From assembly GCF_012958305.1 (NCBI RefSeq), contig NZ_JABBYO010000007.1, forward strand, positions 186,001 through 250,000: a DNA stretch of 64,000 nt. The letters are read 5' to 3'. The position numbers and the translations under genes were made by a program. This document shows positions 51,811 to 59,843 of the stretch, one piece after another; positions within the stretch are counted from its first letter, which is position 1; every line of letters begins with the position of its first letter. This DNA is from Tautonia rosea (GTDB taxonomy: Bacteria; Planctomycetota; Planctomycetia; Isosphaerales; Isosphaeraceae). The notes under the pieces were generated by a model, which did no database searches, was not told the DNA's origin, and worked only from the letters and a program-made list of their open reading frames with translations.

Positions 51811-52716
51811 TTAGCCGGGCAAGCCCTCGACTGCAAGTTTCACGGTGGCGAAGTGAATGGCAACAATGTCGTCCACGTTTTCGGAATAGCCGCCGGCCAT
51901 GCTCACGGCAACGGGAATCGCTCGGGATCGGAGGGCGTCGAAGACGAGCCGATCGCGGGCTTCCAGCCCCGGCATGGTCAGCTTCATCCGACCGAAGCGA
52001 TCGGCCAGATAAGGGTCGGCCCCGGCAAGGTAAATGGCCAGATCAGCGCGGGAACGGTCGATCCCCTCAGCCAGACCGGCATCGAGGGCGGCGAGGTAGG
52101 CGTCGTCGTCGGTGCCATCGGGCAAGGGAACGTCGAGATCGCTGGGAGGTTTGCGGAGCGGGTAATTGCGTTCGCCGTGGATCGAGAAGGTGAAGACGGT
52201 CGGATCGTCGGCAAAGATCAAGGCGGTCCCGTCCCCCTGGTGGACGTCGCAATCGACGATCAAGACGCGGCGGGCGAGCCCTTCGGCCTGCATCGCTCGG
52301 GCCGCGATGGCCGAGTCGTTGAACACGCAGTAGCCGGCGCATCGGTTCGGGGCGGCATGGTGGGTGCCGCCGGCAAGGTTGACTCCGAAGGATGCGCCGG
52401 TGAGCACGTCTCGAGCGGCGGCGATGGTGGCACCAGCAGATCGGCGCGAGCGTTCGATCAACTGAGGCGACCAGGGGAAACCGAGCGCCCGAGCTTCCTC
52501 GGCAAGGAACTGGCCGGAGACGGCTCGGGCGAAGTAATCCGAGTCATGGGCTCGAAGGATTTCCTGATCGGTCGCGGCCGGCGGTTCTCGGAGCAGTTCG
52601 GGAGGCACGATGCCGGACCGTTCGAGCCGATCGCGGAGCCGGGCGTACTTGGCCATCGGGAAGCGGTGCCACTCGGGCAAGGGCAGGACAAACCGGTCAC
52701 TGAAATAGATCGCCAC
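51811..52716 (-). CDS. Histone deacetylase family protein (AcuC/acetoin utilisation type)
   Basis: A 301-residue zinc hydrolase of the arginase-deacetylase fold. The signature VDCDVHQGDGTALIF holds two zinc ligands (Asp, His), LAGGTHHA holds the catalytic histidines, and LAGADPYLADRFGRMKL holds the third ligand Asp. Bacterial members remove acetyl groups from lysines or small amines; the substrate is unknown. The start is probably GTG 52716 (VAIYFSDRFVLPLP), with GAGG nine bases upstream. The ATG at 52782 would add 22 residues of Arg/Pro-rich sequence without family support. It is divergent from the CBM9-like gene with a 146-base gap. Confidence 0.87.
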   Translation of the reverse strand: MAIYFSDRFVLPLPEWHRFPMAKYARLRDRLERSGIVPPELLREPPAATDQEILRAHDSDYFARAVSGQFLAEEARALGFPWSPQLIERSRRSAGATIAAARDVLTGASFGVNLAGGTHHAAPNRCAGYCVFNDSAIAARAMQAEGLARRVLIVDCDVHQGDGTALIFADDPTVFTFSIHGERNYPLRKPPSDLDVPLPDGTDDDAYLAALDAGLAEGIDRSRADLAIYLAGADPYLADRFGRMKLTMPGLEARDRLVFDALRSRAIPVAVSMAGGYSENVDDIVAIHFATVKLAVEGLPG

Positions 52717-52862
52717 GGGGAAAGACCTCGACCTCGGCCTTGGCTTCGGGGATCGCTGCGAAACATCGGGGCGGCCGGTCATCGACCGGAACAGGATCGG
52801 ATCGTATTGTAGGCGTCAAGACGATCAGGGGGACTGGTCGATTCTCAGGAGACTCTCGCATC

Positions 52863-53948
52863 ATGCTGATTCCGTCGTTGCTTACCCTGCTCGTGCTGTC
52901 ACCCTCGCCGCTCGATGACGAGCCGAGGCCCCACGAGTTCACCGCCGCCGAGGCCCGCGGCTATGTTGCGTACCGGACGCCCGGTCTGATCACGATTGAT
53001 GGTCGGCTCGACGACCCGGGCTGGGAGGGGATTCCCTGGACCGAGGTCTTCCTCGATATCGAAGGAGACGCGCGTCCACGCCCCCGCTTCAAGACCCGGG
53101 CGAAAATGGCCTGGAATAAACAGTACTTCTACATTGCTGCGGATCTGGAAGAACCGCACGTTTGGGGAACCTTGACCGAGCATGATTCGGTCATTTTCTA
53201 TGATAATGATTTCGAAGTATTCATCGACCCCGACGGCGACAACCACCAGTACTACGAGTTCGAGATCAATGCTCTGAATACCGGCTGGGATCTTCGCCTC
53301 GTCAAACCGTACCGAGACGGCGGCCCAGCCCTGAACGAGTGGGAGATTCCCGGCCTGAAGACGGCTGTGCACATTCGAGGGACGATCAACGATCCGAGCG
53401 ACGAGGATGAAGGGTGGTCGGTCGAGATTGCCATGCCCTGGAACGTGTTGGGCGAGTTTACCGATCAGCCCAGCCCTCCCCGAGACGGCGACCGATGGCG
53501 GGTGAACTTCTCAAGGGTCGAGTGGCAGCATCGGATCGTCGAGGGACGCTACGAGAAGGTGCCGGAGACTCGGGAAGATAACTGGGTCTGGTCGCCGCAG
53601 TGGGTCATCGACATGCACCGCCCCGAGCGCTGGGGAGATGTGCTGTTCTCGACCAAGCCGGTCGGTACGGTGGCCTTTCCCCCCGATCGTGCCCGTCCGG
53701 CTCGCGATTTCTTGCACCTCGTTTATGAAGCGCAGAAGGTGTTCCGCAAGGAGAATGAGCGCTGGGCCGAGTCGATCGAGGAACTCGGCTTCGACGCCAG
53801 CCCTGAGCCCTCGTTGACGATCGAGGTGACGGAGGAGGGTTACACCGCCTCGGTGATCGTGCCCGCCGCAGAGGGCGAACCAGCCCGACGCTGGACGATC
53901 GCCCATGATTCTCGGATCACCAGCGCTTCGGTCCACGACCCGTCGTGA
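52863..53948 (+). CDS. Exported carbohydrate-binding family 9-like protein
   Basis: A 361-residue protein. A short signal peptide (MLIPSLLTLLVLSPSPLDD) is followed by a CBM9-like beta-sandwich: TPGLITIDGRLDDPGWEGIP, FKTRAKMAWNKQYFYIAADL, then VIFYDNDFEVFIDPDGDNHQ and EFEINALNTGWDLRLVKPYR. WRVNFSRVEWQHR ends the domain; the C-terminal 80 residues are a small, family-specific extension. CBM9 relatives bind sugars such as xylan or cellobiose ends. ATG 52863 follows CTCAGGAGA. It stands alone, so its carbohydrate partner enzyme is not known. A hairpin follows 19 bases after the stop. Confidence 0.85.
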   Translation: MLIPSLLTLLVLSPSPLDDEPRPHEFTAAEARGYVAYRTPGLITIDGRLDDPGWEGIPWTEVFLDIEGDARPRPRFKTRAKMAWNKQYFYIAADLEEPHVWGTLTEHDSVIFYDNDFEVFIDPDGDNHQYYEFEINALNTGWDLRLVKPYRDGGPALNEWEIPGLKTAVHIRGTINDPSDEDEGWSVEIAMPWNVLGEFTDQPSPPRDGDRWRVNFSRVEWQHRIVEGRYEKVPETREDNWVWSPQWVIDMHRPERWGDVLFSTKPVGTVAFPPDRARPARDFLHLVYEAQKVFRKENERWAESIEELGFDASPEPSLTIEVTEEGYTASVIVPAAEGEPARRWTIAHDSRITSASVHDPS

Positions 53949-54768
53949 TCGGCCTGTCGGCCCATGTGCCCTTGCGGATCGTGACCGGAAGGGCATCGGT
54001 CGTTCAGGTTGACATGCGGGCGCAGTTCAAAAAATTGTCAGGCGTCCGATGGACGAGCGTCCTCCTGATCACGACATCGAGTCGCTCATTTCAACCATAA
54101 TTGAGCGTAATTTCGATGGGATTGACCACGAATCGACCCTTCGTCGGTCGTTTTTCTCGCGGGAATGCCAAGTTTGACGCAATGGTGTCTAGCCCTGATG
54201 GGTTCCCTGGCACGGCCTCTCTTGTTGACACGGGTCGAAGGTCTTATTGTCAAAAGGAACGATGCCCGAAATGCCATTGCTGAGGGCATCAGGAACAACG
54301 AGTCGAGCACCTGGAGTTCGACGGGATCGCGTTGCGTTGGGGAAACACACAGAGCAGATGATTCGTCTGTGGGGTCACACCCTGCGCCTCCATTCAGTTT
54401 AATCTCCATGGATGCGTGTCTTCTGGCGGAATACTCGCCAGGAGGGTTCCTCGGCCAAACCCGAGGCGGAGCCGAACTTCGGCGGAAGGCGCGTTGGAGA
54501 ACGTGAAGGCGGTTCCCGTCATCCTGGCCCGCAATCTCAATACGGATCTTCGTGTGGAAATGATTGATGGCTGAATTGAAGATGCTCGGTCACGATCGCT
54601 CGAAAGGGTTGTCTTGTGATCGGGCTTCTGAAGGTTTGATCCGATCTCGAGGGGTGATGGGGCTCCTTGCCCGGTCATCGTTCGGGAGCGTGAAAGCCGC
54701 ACGACGATCTCCTGTTGCGTTCGATTGCCCTGGTGCTCGACCATTTGCTCTGTTCTGGTGAACCCGAG
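53949..54768. other. Non-coding region before the glycosyltransferase gene
   Basis: About 820 bases with no supported gene. It holds the hairpin at 53967-53995 close to its left end. Frames such as 54394-55128 (minus) are antisense shadows of the glycosyltransferase. No promoter match or repeat was identified. Confidence 0.45.
53967..53995 (+). terminator. Hairpin after the CBM9-like gene
   Basis: TGCCCTT pairs with AAGGGCA, with an inner CGG/CCG pair around a 7-base loop. It lies 19 bases after the stop; no U-tract. Confidence 0.5.
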
Positions 54769-56028
54769 ATGACCCTGACCGTGAATCGAAACATGCTGCC
54801 GGCTCGGCAGACCGAAGCCTGTGATGGTGTGGTCTGGTGCGGGAACGTTGACTACTGGTATCACAACCGGGGTCATTCGTCCGTCCGCATGGCGGTTCGC
54901 CTGGCAAAGCGGGGCATGCCCACGCTCTGGATCAACAGTATCGGCATGCGGATGCCGGTCCCCGGTCGAACCGAGATTGCCTGGAGCCGATACACGCGAA
55001 AGCTTGGCAGCATGCTCCGCGGTCTGCGTCGCGACCCGGAAACCGGCATGTGGGTCTATTCTCCCCTGTTCGTGCCGAAGTACTCGCCGAAGGGGATCGA
55101 GCTGAACGGGCGGTTGCTGGCCTGGCAAATTGCCGTTTTGCGTCGGTGGCTAGGAATGAAGCACGCCTCGGCTGTCGTGTCGATGCCCACCATGGGACCG
55201 GCGGTCGAACGCCTGAACTGGACGCGCACGGTCTTCGAACGGTGTGACGACTTCGGATCGATGCCGGGGGCCGATCATGCCACCATCGCCCCGCTCGAAC
55301 GTCGACTCGTCACCGGGTCCGACGTGGTCATTTATGTCAACGAAGGGCTGATGGAGGCCGAGCGCGGCCTGTCGTCTCACGCCGAGCTGATCGGCCACGG
55401 TGTCGATTTCGAGCGATTTGCCCAGGAACGTCCGGAGGGACGGCCTCCTGAAGGACCTCGGCCGAACGCATTGCAGGGACTTCCCCGGCCGATCATCGGC
55501 TTCTACGGCGGCATGGACGACTACCGGATGGATCGCGAGTTGCTGGTCCGGGTCGCCCGGCACGCGGCGGCTCGGGGGGGATCGCTCGTTCTGATCGGCC
55601 CGGCACAGATGGACCTCAGCTCGATCCTGGCCGAGCCGAACGTTCGACACATCGGCCAGATGCCTCCCAACGACCTGCCGGCCTTCGCCGCTCATTTCGA
55701 TGTCGGCATCATTCCCTTCCTTCGAAATGAATTCAACGAGAGTTGTAATCCGATCAAGATCAAGGAATACCTTGCGATCGGTTTCCCGGTCGTGGCTTCC
55801 CAGCTTCCCGCGTTCGATCCGTACGACGGCCTGATCGAACAGGCCACCACGCATGACGAATTTTTGCAAGCGATCGACCGCGCCTTGCTCGACGACACTG
55901 CCGAACGGACCCGAGCCCGCCGGGCGACGGTCGCGGAGGATAGTTGGGACCGTGTGACCGATCGCATTGCCTTGCTGCTCGGCTGTCCTCCCTCGGCCGA
56001 GGGGGCAGACGCATCGGCGATCTTTTGA
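54769..56028 (+). CDS. Glycosyltransferase (GT4-type, TuaH-like)
   Basis: A 419-residue glycosyltransferase with a GT-B fold. The start has VVWCGNVDYWYHNRGHSSVR, a family-specific block, with TLWINSIGMRMP further on. The C-terminal nucleotide-sugar half shows GFYGGMDDYRMDRELLVRVA, VRHIGQMPPNDLPAFAAHFD and DVGIIPFLRNEFNESCNPIK, then KEYLAIGFPVVAS. The layout resembles TuaH-type enzymes of polysaccharide synthesis. It is cytoplasmic, probably membrane-associated. The frame opens at 54715, but ATG 54769 starts the conserved part. No other polysaccharide gene is adjacent, so the polymer is unknown. It is convergent with the alpha/beta hydrolase (22-base gap). Confidence 0.85.
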   Translation: MTLTVNRNMLPARQTEACDGVVWCGNVDYWYHNRGHSSVRMAVRLAKRGMPTLWINSIGMRMPVPGRTEIAWSRYTRKLGSMLRGLRRDPETGMWVYSPLFVPKYSPKGIELNGRLLAWQIAVLRRWLGMKHASAVVSMPTMGPAVERLNWTRTVFERCDDFGSMPGADHATIAPLERRLVTGSDVVIYVNEGLMEAERGLSSHAELIGHGVDFERFAQERPEGRPPEGPRPNALQGLPRPIIGFYGGMDDYRMDRELLVRVARHAAARGGSLVLIGPAQMDLSSILAEPNVRHIGQMPPNDLPAFAAHFDVGIIPFLRNEFNESCNPIKIKEYLAIGFPVVASQLPAFDPYDGLIEQATTHDEFLQAIDRALLDDTAERTRARRATVAEDSWDRVTDRIALLLGCPPSAEGADASAIF

Positions 56029-56050
56029 CTTGCGAGCAATCCGCCTTCGC

Positions 56051-56983
56051 TCAGGGAGCCCAGGGAGACGAGGTTAGCCACCAGGTCATCGTCTGGGTCA
56101 CGCGGTCGGAGGCATCTTGCTGGACAAAGTGGCCCGCGCCGGGGATGGTGATGAGGGTCAGGTCGTCGGCAATCCAGTCCCAGGTTCCGGCAAGGGCTCC
56201 GGGCAAGAGGGCGGTGTCGTCCAGGCCGTGAATCATCAAGACGGGGCACGAGACGGGAGGGAACTCGCGTCCTTCGAGGGCTTGATCGTAGGGCGGGCGC
56301 GGGTAGTTGGCCCGGTAATAGTTGAGCATGGCGGTGCGGGAGGATCGGCCGAACGCCTCGACGTAGATGGCTCGGGCTTCGGGATCCTGAACCCATCCGG
56401 CGAGCAGGGCGGGGGGGATGAGCGCCTCGGCCCCGTCGGCCTGGAAGTTCCGGGCGTACTGGCTGGCCCGTTGCTGGTCAGGGTTCTCGGCCAGCTCGCG
56501 GAGAAGACCCTTCGGATGAGGCAGGTTGAGGATCACCAGCCTCTTGGTCTGCTCGGGGTGCGCCATGGCGAACGACCAGGCGATCATCCCTCCCCAGTCG
56601 TGCCCAACGATCACGGCTGATTCCGCCTCGAAGTGTCGGACAACGGCCGCCACGTCCTCGACCAGGCGATCCAGGGCGTACGCCTCGACCCCCTCGGGCT
56701 GGTCGCTTTCGTTGTAGCCGCGCAGGTCGATGGCGACGACGCGGAAGTGCTTGGCGAGCGGAGGCATCTGGGCGCGCCAGGTGTACCAGAAGTCGGGGAA
56801 GCCGTGCAGCATGATCACGAGCGGCCCCTCCCCCATCGTCGCGTAATGAATCTTCACGCCATTCGAGTCGGCCTTGCCGTGCGTGACGAGGTCGCGGATG
56901 TCGGGGGCCTTCGCCTCGGGAGCGTCGTCGATCGGCGCGACCAGGCCCAGCAAGATGACGATCGGCAGCAGCAAGCCAGGCAT
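56051..56983 (-). CDS. Alpha/beta hydrolase, epoxide hydrolase-like, exported
   Basis: A 310-residue hydrolase with a signal peptide (MPGLLLPIVILLGLVAPIDD). The oxyanion motif is MLHGFPDFWYTWRAQ, the nucleophile is Asp in VGHDWGGMIAWSFA (as in epoxide hydrolases and haloalkane dehalogenases, not Ser), the acid is probably in HGLDDTALLP, and the His is in GAGHFVQQD. These features favour an epoxide hydrolase-type enzyme over an esterase. ATG 56983 follows GAAGGAAGGA; the frame upstream (to 57184) is unrelated. A medium-chain reductase gene lies 46 bases upstream on the same strand, so they are probably co-transcribed. Confidence 0.88.
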   Translation of the reverse strand: MPGLLLPIVILLGLVAPIDDAPEAKAPDIRDLVTHGKADSNGVKIHYATMGEGPLVIMLHGFPDFWYTWRAQMPPLAKHFRVVAIDLRGYNESDQPEGVEAYALDRLVEDVAAVVRHFEAESAVIVGHDWGGMIAWSFAMAHPEQTKRLVILNLPHPKGLLRELAENPDQQRASQYARNFQADGAEALIPPALLAGWVQDPEARAIYVEAFGRSSRTAMLNYYRANYPRPPYDQALEGREFPPVSCPVLMIHGLDDTALLPGALAGTWDWIADDLTLITIPGAGHFVQQDASDRVTQTMTWWLTSSPWAP

Positions 56984-57029
56984 CGGTGGTCCTTCCTTCG
57001 CGAACGGTGGGAGTCGAATCACAAATGAG

Positions 57030-57992
57030 TCAAGCGATGCGTAACACGATCTTCCCGCGCGTGCGGCCGGTCTGGCTCTGCTCGTGGGCTTGCCGCACGT
57101 CGTCCAGCGGGTACACGTGTTCGATGACGGGACGGAGTTCTCCTTGCTCGGCAAGCTGAGCAAGGGTGGCAAGGTCGTCTCCACGAGGCTTGACCAGGAT
57201 GATCGCTGCCCGTCGCCGAACGCCGAACGGCCGGAGAACCGGCAAGACCCCCATCCAGCCGATCAAGCTGGGCGAGGGCAGGGTCGAAACGTACGTTCCG
57301 TCAGGCTTGAGGATGTGGCGGGCCCGTCGGAAGCTGCTCCGAGCGACGGCATCGAGGAAGACGTCAAACCGTTCGTCTCGCTGCGTCACGTCGTGCACGG
57401 TGTAGTCGATCACGGTGTCGGCGCCGAGCGATCGGACCAGTTCGGCATTCGAGGCCGAACAGGTCCCCACGACCCGAGCGCCCAGCGCCTTGCCGATCTG
57501 AACGGCGAAGGTGCCGACTCCTCCCGAGGCGCCATTGATCAGGACCGACCCACCCGAAGGGACCTGGCCAAGATCGCGGAGCGATTGCAAGGCGGTCAGG
57601 CCGGCGATCGGGACCGAGGCGGCATCCTCGAAGCTCCAGACCTCCGGTTTCCGAGCGGCGGCCGATTCGGCGATGAGGGCGAACTCGGCATAGCTGCCGG
57701 TACGGCCCTTTCGCAGGTCGGCCATTCCGAAGACCGGATCACCCACCCGGAATCGAGTGACCCCCTCGCCGACGGCATCGACCTCGCCGGCCAGGTCGCC
57801 GCCGAGGATCAAGGGGAAGGTTGGTCGCAAGATCCCCTTGAGCATCCCGCTGCGAATTTTCCAGTCGACCGGGTTGACCCCCGCCGCCCGGACCCTGACC
57901 CGGATCATTCCCGGCTCCAGCTCAGGAGAATTGACCTCTCGGATCTGAAGCCGATCGGGGCCTCCGTATCCGTCGATCACGGCGGCTTTCAT
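57030..57992 (-). CDS. Medium-chain NADPH:quinone oxidoreductase-like protein
   Basis: A 320-residue MDR protein. The start MKAAVIDGYGGPDRLQIREV and the block AAGVNPVDWKIRSGMLKG match quinone oxidoreductases that lack the catalytic zinc; no zinc-ligand cysteines are present. The nucleotide fold is at VLINGASGGVGTFAVQIGKA and LGADTVIDYTVHDV. It probably reduces quinones or alkenals with NADPH in the cytoplasm. The C-terminus ends GRTRGKIVLRIA. ATG 57992 starts the family sequence; the frame runs to 58022. It is followed by the alpha/beta hydrolase (46-base gap). Confidence 0.9.
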   Translation of the reverse strand: MKAAVIDGYGGPDRLQIREVNSPELEPGMIRVRVRAAGVNPVDWKIRSGMLKGILRPTFPLILGGDLAGEVDAVGEGVTRFRVGDPVFGMADLRKGRTGSYAEFALIAESAAARKPEVWSFEDAASVPIAGLTALQSLRDLGQVPSGGSVLINGASGGVGTFAVQIGKALGARVVGTCSASNAELVRSLGADTVIDYTVHDVTQRDERFDVFLDAVARSSFRRARHILKPDGTYVSTLPSPSLIGWMGVLPVLRPFGVRRRAAIILVKPRGDDLATLAQLAEQGELRPVIEHVYPLDDVRQAHEQSQTGRTRGKIVLRIA

Positions 57993-58122
57993 GCGTTTGG
58001 AACTCCAAGGACCCGAGGGCATTCCGGCCGAGGGTCGAAGGGGCGGGATTACCGAAGCTGGTGGCTCGGTGGCCAGCGGCGCGCTGACGGTGAGGATGCC
58101 CCCTATTACGACCAGGAGAACC

Positions 58123-58160
58123 GAGGGATGTCCAGGGGCCTTGGCTGCTGGACATCCCTC
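58123..58160 (-). terminator. Hairpin after the YceI gene
   Basis: A perfect 13-bp stem (GAGGGATGTCCAG with CTGGACATCCCTC) with a 12-base loop, 30 bases after the YceI stop. No U-tract. Confidence 0.6.
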
Positions 58161-58190
58161 ACTGGTCTGTCGTCGACGATTCGAGGACGG

Positions 58191-58922
58191 TTATTCCGAG
58201 GCTTCGGTCGCATCGGCACCGCGAGGAGCGTCCACGTCGAGACGGATCACGACATCCTTGTTGATGATATTGTCGCGGACGTCTGCCTCTGATCCGTAGA
58301 CGATTCCCCAGATGGTCCGGTCGATCTTGAACTCGGAGTCGAGCGTGACCGCCGCGTCGGTAATGGCGACGGTTGCGGGGAAGCTCACCGACTTGGTGAC
58401 GCCGTGCATCGTCAGGTTTCCGGTGATCTCGTGGGTTCCTCCACCGGAGGTGTCGGCCACGATCGCCGTCGAAACAAATTCCGATTCGGGGTACGTTTCG
58501 ACTTCAAAGAAATCTTCATTCTTCAGATGGCCGGTCAGGCGATCGTTGTCCGACCAGATCGAGTTCATGTCGATCGTGACGAAGACGGAGCTGATCGAAT
58601 CGCCGTCCGCCGGAAGCAAAAACTGGCCGGTGAACGACTTGAATCCGCCGTCGTGACTGCTGCCGACAAGCTTCGAGCCGACGAAGTCGATCTTGGACGA
58701 CGAACCATCGAATGCTACTTCTTCGCCCTCAGCCGGAGCGGCGTCAGCCTCTCCTTCAGCCTCGGTTTCGGTTTCGGTGGCCGTGACGTCGGACTCGCCC
58801 GGAACGGGCTGGGCCTCGCCCACCTTGGCAGCGGTCACGTCGGCGGCCGGGTTCGAGCAGCCGGCCGCGGCCAAGAAGACGAGCAGCGAGCTCAGGGCAG
58901 ACCATCGCGCAATGACGTTCAT
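58191..58922 (-). CDS. YceI family lipoprotein
   Basis: A 243-residue protein with a lipobox (LAAAGCSN) after MNVIARWSALSSLLVFL, so lipid-anchored. A Glu/Thr-rich acidic linker (about 45-75) separates it from the YceI domain: IDFVGSKLVGSSHDGGFKSF, SIWSDNDRLTGHLKNEDFFE, GNLTMHGVTKSVSFPA and WGIVYGSEADVRDNI. YceI domains form lipocalin-like barrels that bind isoprenoid or quinone-like lipids. The lipidated version with a long linker is common in planctomycetes. It lies 113 bases after the MarR gene on the same strand; the pair is a known association and likely a single regulated unit. Confidence 0.92.
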   Translation of the reverse strand: MNVIARWSALSSLLVFLAAAGCSNPAADVTAAKVGEAQPVPGESDVTATETETEAEGEADAAPAEGEEVAFDGSSSKIDFVGSKLVGSSHDGGFKSFTGQFLLPADGDSISSVFVTIDMNSIWSDNDRLTGHLKNEDFFEVETYPESEFVSTAIVADTSGGGTHEITGNLTMHGVTKSVSFPATVAITDAAVTLDSEFKIDRTIWGIVYGSEADVRDNIINKDVVIRLDVDAPRGADATEASE

Positions 58923-59035
58923 GGAAGTCGATCCTCAAGGAAAGTGGGAGTTCGAGAGACGGAACAGTGCGGAACGCGGCATTGCGCCGCGCCCCGGCGT
59001 CGGCCGATTGGCCCGAACCGGGCACCGGAAAACGC

Positions 59036-59521
59036 TTAGGGGTTCGGATCGTTGGGGGAGCAACGGGCCTTGGCGAGCAAGGTGTTGAGGGTTTGCAATT
59101 CGTCGGGATCGAGGTGGCCCAGCAGGCGGCGGTGCAGGGTGAGCACCGGTTCGTCAAGCCGGCCGAGCAGGTCGAGTCCCTCGGGGGTGATCCGGACCCG
59201 GACCACGCGACGATCGCGTTCGGATCGGTCACGAACGACCAGCCCGGCAGCCTCAAGGCGATCGACGAGCCGGGTGATGTCGGGCACCGAGGTGATCATC
59301 CGGCTGGCAATTTCGAGGCTCGGCAGTCCTTCGCCTCCTTCTCCGCGAAGAATCCGGAGGATGTTGTACTGGGCCGGGCTCAGCCCGTGCTGGCGGAACA
59401 GACGGATGAACCTCAGTTGTAGCCGGTCGGCTGTGCGCAGCAGGTTGAGCATCGCCTCCTGCTCAGGCACGGCGAACGGTTCCCGTTTTTTCAACTCCTG
59501 CTGAAGTCGGGAGCCAACCAT
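59036..59521 (-). CDS. MarR family transcriptional regulator
   Basis: A 161-residue winged-helix regulator. The N-terminal helix (LNLLRTADRLQLRFIRLFRQ), the recognition region GLSPAQYNILRILRGEGG and LPSLEIASRMITSVPDITRL and the wing DRSERDRRVVRVRITPEG are typical. MarR dimers bind palindromes and are released by aromatic or oxidised ligands. A promoter with an overlapping palindrome (59572-59607) lies just upstream, consistent with autoregulation, and the YceI gene downstream is the probable target. ATG 59521 is preferred to the longer frame reaching 59662, which would cross that promoter. Confidence 0.9.
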   Translation of the reverse strand: MVGSRLQQELKKREPFAVPEQEAMLNLLRTADRLQLRFIRLFRQHGLSPAQYNILRILRGEGGEGLPSLEIASRMITSVPDITRLVDRLEAAGLVVRDRSERDRRVVRVRITPEGLDLLGRLDEPVLTLHRRLLGHLDPDELQTLNTLLAKARCSPNDPNP

Positions 59522-59843
59522 TGAATCTCCCGGGAATCGAGTCGTCAGGAGGGTCCATCCACGGCGTCGGGATTCTACGGCCGGAGGAATGGTTGTGTCA
59601 ACAACCAATAGGGGGTTCTCCAAGGTCTCTTGGCGATGGAATCGGGATTTTGGTTTAATCATCGACGATCGGGCCGGGGCGGAGTCGTCCCGGGACCGTC
59701 CCCCGGCACGCGGTGTAGGGGGAACTCGGGAGCGCCATTCGGATTTCCGCCGCGCGCGTGTCTCGACCGCCCGCCGTTCGTGGTGCGTCGAGGGAGTCGA
59801 TCGCCCCCCTCCCGCGTCGGATCAAGGGATTTGAGACAGTCGT
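59522..59843. other. Divergent regulatory gap between marR and nhaA
   Basis: A 322-base gap. The left part holds the leftward promoter and palindrome (59572-59607). The right part should hold the nhaA promoter, but no clear -35/-10 pair is visible. Confidence 0.5.
59572..59607 (-). promoter_or_regulatory. Sigma-70-type promoter with overlapping MarR-like operator
   Basis: Read on the minus strand, TTGACA (59601-59596) and TAGAAT (59577-59572) are 18 bases apart, close to consensus. The -35 box lies in an inverted repeat TGGTTGT-N4-ACAACCA (59590-59607). Bound regulator would block polymerase. It is about 50 bases upstream of the marR ATG. Confidence 0.72.

Noticed and set aside
54208-54229. 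TGGCACGG followed by CTTG as a sigma-54 promoter
   Set aside because: The -12 element is wrongly spaced; GG and GC are not ten bases apart.
54165-54506. A 113-residue plus-strand frame in the gap before the glycosyltransferase
   Set aside because: No ribosome binding site, domain or consistent composition; probably chance.
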